Source: Elysia crispata
Lineage: Eukaryota > Mollusca > Gastropoda > Plakobranchidae
Assembly: GCA_033675545.1 (NCBI GenBank)
Contig: JAWDGP010006562.1
Coordinates: forward strand, 279,001 to 343,000
Direction of reading: 5' to 3'
DNA: 64,000 bases
The position numbers were made by a program, and so were the translations under genes. The notes beneath the pieces are model-generated. The model saw only the letters and a program-made list of their open reading frames with translations, did not search any database and was not told the origin of the DNA. This document shows, in pieces, positions 22,251 through 34,400 of the stretch (position 1 is the first letter of the stretch; the number at the start of each line of letters is the position of its first letter).

Positions 22251-25200
22251 TCTCCAATGAGATATTCTTTCTAGTATAAATGAAGTCGAGATCTCAAGCA
22301 AAGTAAAATATTAAGGGACTTTTCTTCACGCAGTAATTTTGTTTCTTTCAACCATAAGCGGTACTGGTGTACTCTACTACCGATATGTGACAATGCTGTG
22401 CGCAACCCGATGTGGTGAAAAAGTAGTCGCCAACGAAAAAAAAAAAATAAAATCGAAGTAGAATGCTTACTATTCACGCAGCCTTCATTCAGTAACCTCT
22501 TCGCGGAAGCTGATCAGTGGTCCCGATGGCTTCTTTTGTAGAAAATATGGATATATATTAATTAAAAAAACAAAGTTGAGATTAATTCAGGATTTTCCCC
22601 CTCAACCCTCCGGGAACAATGTCGAGTGCTATTCGAATATTGATTATAAATAGATGCTAGTAACATGTTTATAACAAATTCAAAACAAAACTTGTGATTT
22701 TTAAGCAGACCAACTTTATTGCAAGCCCTTAAGATTACATCTCGGTGTGTTCACTTCGTTAAATATGTGAATGAAAGCTTTTTAAATTGCACAGAATAAA
22801 AATCGGAGACTGAGAATAACTTAGTTTAATTAATTTGTTTAATGAAAAGCTACTTGGTATACAACACTGTGAGTTAATCTTATGTGGAAATTGAAAGAAG
22901 CTAGTGACATGTCCCTAACAAATTCAGATTAAAACTTGTAATTTTTAAGTGGGACACTTTTGATGCAAGCCTTTGAGATTACAGTTGAGTGTGTTCACAG
23001 CATTCAAAATATGAATAAAAACTTTTAAAAATATATAAAATTAACATTAGAGGCTGACAACTATTCAGTTTGGATTTGCTCATAGAAAAGTCTCTGGGTT
23101 TGGATGAAGACCGGTTTATTTGTTTTAAAAGAAAAAAAAAATCTGGAAAGGTTGCTTGTTTGATGCTGTTGTTTATTTGTTTGTTTGTTTTTGTATTTTG
23201 TTTAATTTTTTTTACATGAAGAAAAGAACTATCATTGTCTGGATATTATGGTAATCAAAGGATCAAGCTATTTTTCCTTTCAACATAGCATGAAAGAGTC
23301 TTTATGCAAAGATTTAGTGTTATGAATTTAAGCGTGAATTTAAATAGGTCTTCAAACCTCTTGTGCAAACCCTAGATTTATATCTTCAGTGTTTACATCA
23401 AATTTATAACATCGCTCCAATTGAAGCAGCTCAAGGTTAAAAAAAAGGTATTTTTTGTCAAACATACTTATTCATTATTTGATCCTTCGGCCCATATTCA
23501 ATGCTAAATTGTAAGCCAGATAATTCTACGTTTGGTTCCACAAGCTTTAAAATCTAGGCAACACGGCTGATAACTAGCCACTCGTAGCTTCATAATTATG
23601 CGTCACTGTGTTAGTGTTACCTATGGAGTTGTGGTAAAGCCTACTTGTTCCTAGAATCGGGGGTTAGTAAGGAGCCCCATGATTGGTCTTTTCCTTATAA
23701 TGTCTGACGGAATATTAAGATCCTTCGGCAAGCAAATACAGTAATTTTTTTTTTTCAGAAACATTTGCGCAATTTTCCATAGGTCTCTTTTGATCAAGTT
23801 TAAGACCGGTTTTGACAGTTAACTTCACTTCTGCAGTTTGAGCGATTTTTGAGGAGAAAAAAAGAAATTGCAGTTTGTTTCTTAATGATAATGGTGATAC
23901 CATACCGGTTTGTTCAAACTTCACATTTGTTCCTCTTCGTTTTAGTTTGGCTGAGCTAGATCAATGCCTAAAATACCATATAACTTTGAGAAGAAACAAA
24001 ATTGGATGACACATAGGTCTAAAACTGTGAGTTGCACATAATGCTGTTGTGTTGGATAGGACTTCCGACTGGACACGTTGGTTTAGTATATTAAGATATG
24101 ATATAGGATATATGATGCCGCAATTTATTTCTATTGGAATTCATTGTTAGAAAATGATTTAGATCTACATTTACTTGAGGCATCAATAAGTTTTATATGG
24201 CAAATATTGCTGTGTTGAAAATTTGAATGGAGAGTGTTCTCAGCTCATTAGTCCTCAATTTCTTAGACGCCCTATTTAGTATTGTGAAGATCCGTACCCA
24301 TTTGGAAGTCCTTCCTAAATTTGCCCCAGAGCACTTCTGAACGATCATAGACTCTAAACTTTCCCTCCTCACCAAGCTAGTCTTAAAAGTTAAAATTCCA
24401 AGCTCTCCTCTAACAACAGCCTCATCAAAAGTCTCTTCAATCTATGTATACCGTTCAAAGCCCTCCTCACTCTGATGCGCACCTCTCTTCTCAAAGATTG
24501 AAAGGAAACTCCAAAATCTTCTCTCCTATCGGCGTGTTTGTAATTTCTACTTTAACATAATTGTTTTATATTCCATTCATATTAATTTCTATTTCTCGGT
24601 TAGACCCATGAATTGAGCTGTGTGTAGTTTTATAATAAAAAATAATATAGCCTATGGGTCTAACCGAGATTTGGTATCCAAATATATGGCGACTTGTAAA
24701 GGCTAAAACTTAATTCTGAACTTCAAATAAATTATAGCTCTGTGTTCTGTTACATACATTCAATCTATTCTGATACAGATCTAACATTCACTGAAAGACC
24801 AGAATAAATCACATTGCTACTTGTTCCTGAGCCTTTGAGTATGGCAGTACTTTAAACTTTAATCAGAAGTGAGTATGGCAGTATTTTAAACTTTAATCAG
24901 AAGTCGGTGACTAAAGAAAGACGAGGCCGATGACCAAGCTCTGCGAACGCAAGTCTTCGGTTGCCGAAGAGGCAGAGGAGGAAGGTCGGACGGAACCCGA
25001 AAAATGATCTGCGCAATTTAGATTCCTTTTCAGTATTTATCTCAGCCTGGATTTTAAAACCAAAGCGGTTTATAAAAGGCATTTTTCATGGTTTTCAAAA
25101 ACTAGAATTGGTGATTTCATTTACATCAAATCTACTGAGAAGCTAAAATACGCAGAATCTATGGACCATTAGGCGCCATGTTAGCGTAAGCGACAGCGGT

Positions 25201-28190
25201 AATGTGCTTGATGTAGTCATTTGACACATACCGTACAATCATGTATGTCATCAATTATACATACACCAGCATGCGGCTAATCCTCAAAAAGTAATAATGT
25301 CATAAGTTGATAAGAGAGGTGTCGAGGTCTCCTATTATCTTCGGACAAATTGCACAATTCAGTAAACCATATCTAAATTATTTTGTGAACAATAACTTAG
25401 GTCAAATTAATTTTTTAAAGTTTGGGTTTCCTTTATAAACCTACGAAAGCGAAATGTATCGCTTATAGCTTGAACAAATGTATCTGAATAGCGTTTCAAG
25501 CGACAGAAAATAATGTTGAATGAGGCGAATTTCGGGAAAACCGATCAACGCCACAACATTCCTCAATGCATCCTATCTTTTATTTTCAAACTCCAAGAAC
25601 TGCTTAGATTTTGGGCAGTAATAGTCTTATTTTAGGCTAAGCTTCAGTGTCATGTCAGCCGCTAGGTCATGACCTCTGACCTAAAAATTGATTCACAATA
25701 AAGCTGCCTAGGTGAAGCTGCCGATAACAAAACGAGGCTCCATGCAGCTAGATCTAGCTTTACTCAACTGTTCTATCTCTGGTCCTGAAGCTACGAATAG
25801 ATCTTACACATTTTTAATGATCAAAAGGGTAGCTAACGTGGTAATGTTTGTCATCATAGCTTTATAAATCTAATGAATCTATCCATATTGTAGTATCTAT
25901 TGATGATATTCTCACATACCCACTCCCCCTACTGAAAAAAAGAAGAAAGAAGAAGGAAAGAAATTACGTTCAGTGAAAGAGGATTTTATTGCTCATTCCT
26001 TGGCATCAGATCACTACTTGGCATAAGTAGCCTATACACTGCGCTCTTTCCCACCACTAGAGGGAGCTTCAACTAATCCACTACTTCCTTTCGCCGCTGA
26101 GCCTTATGGGTCATTGAAACTCTGAATCAGAAAGTTTACGGTGTTTACATCCGGTTCATGAGACGAAGGGAGATATCATTCTTTAGATTTATAGATTTAA
26201 CTCTTTTAAGACTTTCCTACATATTTTTCCAATTACCAAAAGGCGATTAGAAGCCTTAATTACAAGCAACTTATCCCGGGTTAATATGATATGAATTAAG
26301 TATTATTAAAGCACAAAAGGAATGCAAATACCCATTCGAGTCCTTGGTGAGTCAAAGTTGGACTTCTACTATCTAGATCTAGATCTACATCAACTTATTA
26401 AGTGTATAAATTTTTAAGGTCAAAGAGATCAAGATCTAGATTCTAGGTCTAGAATATATTGTTCATCTACTTCATGTAAATCTAGATTTCTTAGTCCCAA
26501 TTTAGGTCTAGATCTGTAAACAAATCAATACGGTTATACACATTGAGAGAGGTCGAGATAAAACGGTTACAAATTTGTCCAGATGTGAGCTTAACACTTG
26601 TTGGCTCTAGAGATGGAGATCTACATGTTAAGAGTACAAATTTGATTTGAACTTGGTTATTGAAAAGGTTTTGTATTGACTTTGCAGGCTGTTGCACCAG
26701 ACAAATAGTTCTCTGTGTTTCTTAGACTTAAGAGGTAAAGCTTTTTTTATACTTTATCAAGACCACAGAACGCTTTAATCCTAAAATTAGGATTAATTCA
26801 GGATAATATTTGAATCAAAATTTGTTCTGGCACATGTTAATAATTATGTTTTTAAAAGTCTCAAGTTCATAGAAACGAAAACCACAGTACATTCATAACA
26901 TGCAATTACAATGCGTCATCTTTATCAATCTTGTCTTATCTAGAATTCATGTATTCAATTTTTGTCCTACTAAACTTGTCAAAAGCAAAATGAAGCGTTC
27001 CATAACAAAAGGTATGTAAACGGATATAGTACTAGCCATGGTATTTCACTTTTAAAAGAAAGTTTAAGGGAAAGAGTTCCTTTTAGGTACAGACTAATAA
27101 ATTTACACACCAAAGAGGGCTTCGTCTTATGGCGACCATAGAAAAAGATTGGGCTTGGTTTTTGCTTGGGGTTACACAAAGAAGAAAAATTAATTTATTT
27201 CAGCTCTGTCTCTTCTATAGGGTTGCTACTGCTTCTTCTATGTAAAAAACTGTCCGTACCTAAAAGGAACTCTTTCCAGTTTAAGTAATGGATGACATGA
27301 CATAATACAAAGACTGAGGACAAAAAAAAAATACAGGCTATGACATTTTTCTCAGCTTTTGAAAAATGGTTCGATACACATTTTGTCATGGAAATCTTAT
27401 TATCCTTGGTAATTTGAAATTTTAATGAGAAAAAAGTGTCTCAGTGACCAAAAATCTTAATGATTTCACTACTGTGTTTTGATGTGACACTGTGTTAACA
27501 TTTTGTGAAAATCTTCCTTCTACTGTGTATGCTACTTTTGACTATATGATACTTTTAGATATGAGCATTTATATGAATTATGTGGAATGATGCAGCTTTA
27601 ACTGATTAAGTTTCAAGCTCACCCTTTGCAGAATGTTGATGGGTGTGCCGTGTCAATTGAGCGCCTGTATAATAAATAAAAAAAAAGTGTATAGTGATGC
27701 ACATGTCATCAAAATTTTAATGGATATATGTCACTTATCCATGCCAGAGTCTAATTGCATCTTCTGTATGTTGTCCAAAAACTCCCCCTTAAAGTTATAT
27801 ACACCACCACCCTTCTTTTTCTGTAACTTACTTTGATAGATACAATGTATGTAAATGTATTTAGTTTATTTTATGTCTGTCTCTATTTGGCTCTATGAAT
27901 CTCTGTTTCTCCCCCCTTCCCAAACCCTTTCCTGTTCTTTTTCTTTTAATATTGTGTCTATTTCAATTTTCATCTTCTAAGTCTAACTTTCTCTGTTTAA
28001 TCTCTCTCAATCTGTCTGTCTGTCTCCCTCTTATTTTCTTTTTCTTTTTCTTTTTGTACTCCTGCTCCTCTCCCCCCTCTCCCACAATGTGCAAGTTTGC
28101 CTTTTTCATTTACTGTCTGTCTTGCACTTCCTCTATTCTCTCTGTTACTCTCACCCACTTTTTTCCTCCCACCTACACCATACTTTTAAT
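22251..28190. other. AT-rich intergenic DNA
   Basis: No gene or known element was recognised apart from the small hairpin at 24594-24669. A tandem-like duplication (GAGTATGGCAGTA...TTTAAACTTTAATCAGAAG) occurs at about 24838-24904. TAGATCT clusters lie at 26370-26515. T/C-rich low complexity begins at about 27900. Confidence 0.5.
24594..24669. repeat. 16-bp perfect inverted repeat (small foldback)
   Basis: TCTCGGTTAGACCCAT at 24594-24609 is exactly inverted at 24654-24669 with a 44-nt AT-rich loop. It could be a very small MITE or a chance foldback. The 16-bp perfect arms argue against chance. Confidence 0.7.
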
Positions 28191-28213
28191 GCTTTGTCAT
28201 CTCCCACTCTCTC

Positions 28214-28285
<72 letters not shown>
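28214..28285 (+). repeat. (CT)n microsatellite
   Basis: A CT array with a single TG interruption near 28233, inside a long C/T-rich tract (about 27900-28470). No gene is associated. Confidence 0.97.
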
Positions 28286-28289
<4 letters not shown>

Positions 28290-28562
28290 CTCTTTTTCTC
28301 ACCTCGATTCTATAAGCCCAAACAACCCCTCTCTCTGCCTTTCATCTGTCTCTCTCTAGTCTCTCTGATTGCTTTTCTGTTGTCTCTCTTTTACTTCCCT
28401 CCCCCTCCTCTTTGCCACCGCCCTCACTTTCTGACTGCGTGACTGCCTTCTCTTTGCCTTTTCTCTGGCTCACTCTATATTTTGAATACTTTGAAAAATA
28501 ATACTAATAGTTCATTTACTGTCTCTCTTCCCTCTCTCTCTCCCTCCCTACCTACTTCTCTT

Positions 28563-28564
<2 letters not shown>

Positions 28565-28652
<88 letters not shown>
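28565..28652 (+). repeat. (CT)n microsatellite
   Basis: A near-pure CT array of about 44 units, followed about 110 bp later by a C run and T run at 28762-28785. Confidence 0.97.
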
Positions 28653-28656
<4 letters not shown>

Positions 28657-28799
28657 TGTCCCTTTTCCTTAAACAACCTTATACAAAAATTATCTCCCAC
28701 CCATTTTTAATCTTATTAAGTTTTGAAACTAAGTCTATTTGATTTGTTATCTTTGCCCTCACCCCCCCCCCCCCTTTTTTTTTTTTCTTCTCTCTTCTC

Positions 28800-29118
28800 T
28801 CGCTCCGCTGTTCCCATGTATGTGTAATTATATCATTATATATAATACACACTTGTCATGTAAAGAACATATTTAAACATCCAAAATATAAAATTATAGA
28901 AGTGGATCATGCATTTTCTTTACTTGTTAAGTTCTAGATATTAGCCTGCCATTTGCTGAAATTATTTTTTTAAATACCGGTACTGACATCAGTTTATGAT
29001 ACGGATAGCTATTTATTAGGTTACTTGGTTGCTTTTCTGACGCTCGAAGTGTTGCAACTTCGTAAATGATGATAGTTTGTAATAATTATTCTTTTTCTTT
29101 TTCTATGTTTTGTATCCC
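28800..29118. other. AT-rich intergenic DNA
   Basis: Nothing recognisable is seen here. Confidence 0.4.
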
Positions 29119-29400
29119 AGAAATTCCACTTTTCCGGCAATTGCCGGAAATCCGGCAATTTTAAAATTTCTGGCAGTCGGGCAATTCTAAAATTGCCAAT
29201 AAACTTAAATAAAGTGGAAAAATGACCACCTTTGTTTGACAGGTCAGAGACAAAGTTCTTGTTTTCTTGAAATTTAGGAGTAACAGGGTATCCAGCAAGT
29301 CGGAAAAGTCAGATAAAAGTCGGAGATTCGATAGTCAGGTCGGAAAAGTCGGAAATGGTAGAAAATCGACCATCGAGGTCGGAAAGAGGGAGGAAAAACA
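29119..29400. repeat. Possible hAT-type transposon remnant
   Basis: The start AGAAATTCCACTTTTCCGGC is followed by repeated CCGGCAATT units. Further on comes CAGGGTATCCAGC with repeated AGTCGGAAAAGTC units up to about 29385. CAGGGTATC ends with subterminal (A)GTCxGGAAA repeats are typical of many hAT termini. No complete TIR pair was found, so the call is tentative. Confidence 0.35.
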
Positions 29401-30848
29401 TTAGACCCGCCAACAATACTGTTTCACTGGAATTTATTTTGCTGACGGGCGATCCCGTCAAAAGGACAGCAAGCGGGCTTGACCATGAACGCTATTACGT
29501 CACGGTCTCTATTTAGCCCTCTTAATTCTGATTGTTTTGCCGTGTGGTTGAATACAGTATTATCGAAGACTTATTTTTTTTCAATATTTCTCTTTTTGCT
29601 GGATTCAAATTTAAATAAGTTATCGATATTAAATTAAATGCGATTGTCCGGCGATTATTTGAGCGAGTGGTGTTCAATAGCGGAGCACTCTTTGTGCCGC
29701 TTCTATGTGTTGTACCGTTCAACATTGGCTTTTTTTTTGTGTGCTTCACTTGATAGTTTATAGTTCTCTTCTTGTGGCAATTGAAGCGCTTTCCGCCTAT
29801 ACTGAACGAGCAATGTATCCGATACCATAGAAAAGAAACGAATAAAGAATTATTTGCCGGAGTTTTTGTCAACCTTCTCAATCTCATTGTTCCCATTGAA
29901 AGTTCCTAAGTCTTTTTTTTAAGACGTGATTCTAGAATCCATAATTACTTAGGCCCACTTTGAGATTTAGATCTAGATCTAGATCTAAATTTAAGTTAAC
30001 CCTAGATAACTGTTCATAATACTAATCTCGATCTAATTAAGCTCTATTTTAACTAAATCTAGAATTTCGTAGGTATTAGTTATAAATTTATAAATAGAGA
30101 AAAGAGAATTTCGCATATTTTGAACATTCATGTGATCCTGTAAGGTTGAGCGTATTCTAAATCAATTTTTACGGAAAAAGAAATAGTGAAAATTTTATTC
30201 TACGACGAGTACAGTATTTTTCCGTCATCCAGTATCAACCTTTGCGAAAGTATAAAACTGGACGATATAATATATTGATATTGTGTATTTCTTATTATTT
30301 ATATTTTGAAATCGAATATCGAGATTTGTAGATGAAACCATCCAAGATATCGGTGCCGGCGAGTTTTTTTACTTTCATGTACATTCGTCCGAAAAATTTC
30401 GTTCTCTCCATCTTCACACCCAGACCTTGTCGTTATTTTCAACAAAGGATCATTCTTATCTTCATCTGTTTAAAACTAATGCGACTTTTTACTGGTAAAA
30501 GGGTGGGGGAGGAGCGGGGGGGTCAAGATACATTATTTCAATCTAGTCGAGAAGACCTAGGGCCTGCATGTTCTGAGATCGATAAGAAATCCTAACTGGA
30601 GCTAGATCTAGATAGGGTGAATGTTGATCTAGATCTTATAATCAAAACCGAGCATGACATGTTGCTGGACACCCTGAGTAAGAGTCAATGAAGTGATTGA
30701 TTGGAATTGAATGTGTGTGGGGGGGTGAAAAAAGTTCAGGCAAAATTTTCAGACTTGGGTGGCCTCTCTGGTATCCTAAAGCATGATTTTGGCCTTTCTT
30801 TTTTCTTTAATAACTTATAAATTGCTTGTACTACTTAGTCATTACATA
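29401..30848. other. Upstream region of the 2,081-residue gene
   Basis: Non-coding AT-rich DNA. It includes a CRE-like TTACGTCAC at about 29492 and dense TAGATCT motifs at 29968-30065 and 30600-30640. No TATA box or defined promoter could be assigned. An 87-codon open frame at 30332-30595 has no recognisable domain. Confidence 0.4.
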
Positions 30849-31022
30849 ATGGCCGCACCTAAGTTACTGGAATCCGAAACCAAACCAAAGTACAATTGTC
30901 TCTTCTCCTACCTAGACCTAGATTTTTGCCCCAAGCCTGGGCACTCATTGATATACAAAGATGTCTCCCTTGCCTTTGAGAAAGAGAGAGAGAGAGAGAG
31001 AGAGAAGAAGAAGAAGAAGTTT
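30849..31022 (+). CDS. Exon 1 (predicted) of a large unrecognised, probably nuclear protein
   Basis: ATG at 30849 has a strong context (A at -3, G at +4, ATAATGGCC). The exon encodes MAAPKLLESETKPKYNCLFS and then a segment with LDFCPKPGHSLIYKDVSLAF. It closes with an EREREREKKKKKF run produced by (GA)n and (GAA)n microsatellite sequence. It ends in phase 0 at a TTT|gtaaag donor. The next exon also opens in phase 0, which supports the join. Whether a further upstream 5' exon exists is unknown. The start choice rests on the Kozak context and the absence of any other strong exon nearby. Confidence 0.55.
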
Positions 31023-31331
31023 GTAAAGTTAAAATGAAATTATAACAGATATACACTAAGTAACAATCTCAAAGCCAAAAAAATAAAAAGATTTTACGGT
31101 CTTGCATGCCACTTTCGAACAGTAGAATCGTCCATTTTAATTGTTAGGTAGACCATTATCGTTTCATTTGAGCATGTAAAGTTACCTTATGTTTGAATAT
31201 CCATATAAACAGTTACGATGTGGTTTAAGAGTTTGTAACTATTACAGTACTTTTTTAAAAGATCAATATTATCATTGTTATTTTTACAACCGAGTTGCAC
31301 TATGTATCTTGTTTCATTTTCTTTATTGCAG

Positions 31332-31420
31332 ACAAAGCCATCTGTAAAGCAAGCCCCTGACTACATCTATGATGTCCACGACATTGTCCACAATTTGAAA
31401 TCTGCAAATGCAGAGTTTAG
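31332..31420 (+). CDS. Exon 2 of the 2,081-residue protein
   Basis: An 89-nt exon follows a clear acceptor (ttctttattgcag) and ends at a gtatga donor. In phase 0 it encodes TKPSVKQAPDYIYDVHDIVH and then NLKSANAEF, with two bases of an Arg codon left over. Those two bases are completed exactly by the first base of the exon at 31492. The peptide has the composition of a folded or helical segment, unlike the disordered bulk of the protein, and may be the conserved N-terminal module. I do not recognise the family. Confidence 0.7.
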
Positions 31421-31491
31421 GTATGATTTCGTGTATTATTTATGAAAATAGTACCTGCGGATTATGGCGAATAATTGTGGATGACTCTTAG

Positions 31492-34400
31492 AGTCCATAC
31501 TCGAAGTGCCTTCCACCGTTATGAAACAATGTCACAGGAGTCGCAGCCTAGAAACTTTGATATTCTACCAAGTAAAATTGATAAGGCAGCAAGTTCAAAA
31601 GCGTTGGTATTAAACGGACAAGGTAAAAACAATAATGATGAAGGCAAGTCATCCATCAATGCTTCAAAGTTACTTGGAAATTTTTCACAGGAATCCAAAC
31701 AAATTTCAGCAGTGGCAAACGATAACATTACCTTTAAACCAGGTAGTGTTCCTGTTGCAGACCGAAATAAATCCGCTAATGATTCTAGCAAGGAAACCGT
31801 CATTAACGTAAAATCGGGGAAAGTGTTCAATTACACCCACCCTTCAACAAAAACGGTGACTTACGCACCTCAACAAATAGGAAACGCGAGAATGGCACAG
31901 GAATGCAGGCCGCAGTTACGAAAGCTTTCTCTCACTTGCTATGATCGTAGCAGTTTAACAGCTGGAGATAGTTCTACTGATGTTAAGAAAAGCGATGTAG
32001 CAATGGTGCCGGTAACTGCTATCAATAATTCTCAACAGACAGGAGCTCATTCTTCGTTTATTACTACTGACGCTTCAAAGACAGTCCGTGTTGTCGTCAG
32101 AGAGGGACAGTTACCATCTCTTTTCAAGATTAGGCCTGTTGGGTACACCTCTGAAATCACTCATTATTCCAAAGGTGTATTTGGAAACAGCTCTAGTTTC
32201 AGTGAAATCAAAGCTGAGCCGATTCCCCAACCGAGTGACGATAGAAGACTTGCTCCCTTAACTTCCAGTTCTCAAAACTTTAGTAATTTAGCATCTGTGA
32301 ACAGCAGTATTGTTCACCCTTTTTATGTACAGAGCCGTTCCAAAGCATCTTCTGCTATATATGAAGTTGCTGGCCCAAATGCTTTGTTATACCAGAGTCC
32401 GGCCTTGTCTCTCACTAAAAATAAAAGTGGCGAAGATAAGTCAAAATCGGGAATGGCTTCCCTAAAAGGTAATGCCGAAAAGCAACAGATAATGTCGCCT
32501 TCACAAAGTTGTAGCTCATTGCTGTCCACTCCCTCTTCTCCATCATTCACGAGTGGCGCTATCCTGTGCCAGATAGCTCCCAAACAGCAACAGTTTTCAA
32601 AAGCTAAGTTACAGCCAAGTGTAAGTAAAATTCGGAAAACATCCGATTCCACAACACCAACCCCCACGACACAGCAATCATCTTTACCTAATTTGGCACC
32701 ACAAGTGTCTTTACTCCCAAACGATTATGTCATGAGAACCAACTCGGCACACACTGGTAGTGGTATCTACTTGTCTCCAAGAGCCTCTCCTTATTATTCC
32801 TTACCTTTTCCCACTGGCCTTAAAACAGTATTGGCCTCTGGCACTGCTCAGATAGTTGATGAAAATAAACCACACAATTCATTACCTAATACGACGAAGT
32901 GCTCATCAACTTTCTCTCAAGTTAGTTCTCAAATCGTATCAAAGAACACAGTTTTGAGTCATGCTTCAGCTGTGGCGGTTGAAGCGCTTCCAGCAACAAG
33001 TTCTTTTACAGAAAGTAATCAGGTCGTGGGTGTTGACATGACTCAGTTACCCGTGCTACCGGTATGTACTTTAATTTCCTTTCAACCGGGCAGCTCTTTT
33101 TTATCTGAACATTCCACAGAGACACTACCAAGAGTCGAATCGTCCCATGGCGTACAATTTATTACGCCAAACACAATCAAAGCAGCGAACAGCCAAATTG
33201 TTGAAAGGGAAAACGAGCACTCGACGTTGCTCCACACTACAATCGGGGATGCACATACAGTTAATTCGCGTGCGACCAAAACTAGTTCGTTGGTAGTCAA
33301 GAATTCAGAACGGTTATTGACGAGACCCATCGAACCCAAACTCACGGCTAATGTCCTCCCGCTTCATATATTCAGTAAACAAAAGCCCAAAAACTCTAAC
33401 TTGACTAACGTAACAACTCACAACATTGAAAGTCAGCAAAACGCACAATGTGTGAAAGACAATTTACAAGGTCCTGTAAAAAAACTGGTTATCTCTAAAG
33501 AATTATTCTTCAACCTAAATAAACATGTACAAAAAGTTAGGGTGATACCAGAAGGTGTGTCAAATATGACAACTAAATGCAGCCCAGATTATTCCACTAC
33601 TTTCTTATCTGTCCCGGGCCAAAATTCAAATCCATCCACACTATCTTTGGAAAAACAAAATATATTACATAATAAAGATTTTAGAACTAAATCACAAGCT
33701 CAGTCTTCTTTAATAACTTCAAAAAAAACGAGGCTTTCAACAGCCAGCATTCCTCGCCGGTCATACTTGAAAATGCTCCGCGACGATTTGCCTAAAGAGA
33801 AAGGATCAATTAGCCTCATTTCCAATCGAAATGTCAGTGTAAAGAAATGCTTAAAACCAAAATCACCGTTGAGTAGCTTGAGTCAAGGGACAACTGTCAG
33901 TCCAGTTTTTGTAACAAGTACTTTAAGAACTGCATCAGGTCCAGTGACAGTGAAAGTTAGAGCCCCAGATCCCTACGATGACGCTGGGGCAAGTGTAGAT
34001 GCAAAGAAAGTTTCAGTATGTAAAAAAATTCAATCCAACCCAAATACACTCCAACAGACTCAGTCAGAAACCAAAAGGAACAGTCACTGCTCAGAAATCA
34101 AAATCAGTTCGCTGGAAAAGAGTCAAGAGGGTGTGAGTGTGCTTAAACTTCCAGCGTCGGTTTCTAAAGACTCAGGGACCTATGATTCCTTTGTTTTTCT
34201 TTCTCCTAAAGAAAATCGTCCTGAGGAATCTTACAGCTCAGACTCTGATTCTGATTTTCTCCATGATTCAGAGGAACAAGATCTACAGGTTCTGGGCCAG
34301 TTACTTCAACAGGATCGTAAAGCAACTAGTGTTGCAGAGATCAGTGAGACATGCCTAACTAATTCAAACTTTTCGTTGTTCCTCAATGATATGGGATCCA

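Noticed and set aside
30332..30595. 87-codon frame upstream of the large gene
   Set aside because: No domain or conserved motif; ends in DNA with TAGATCT repeats.
31475..31491. ATG at 31475 as the start of the large protein
   Set aside because: The frame is entered by splicing at 31492 with exact phase match to the exon at 31332-31420, which in turn joins a Kozak-context start at 30849; the 31475 ATG falls in the 71-nt intron.
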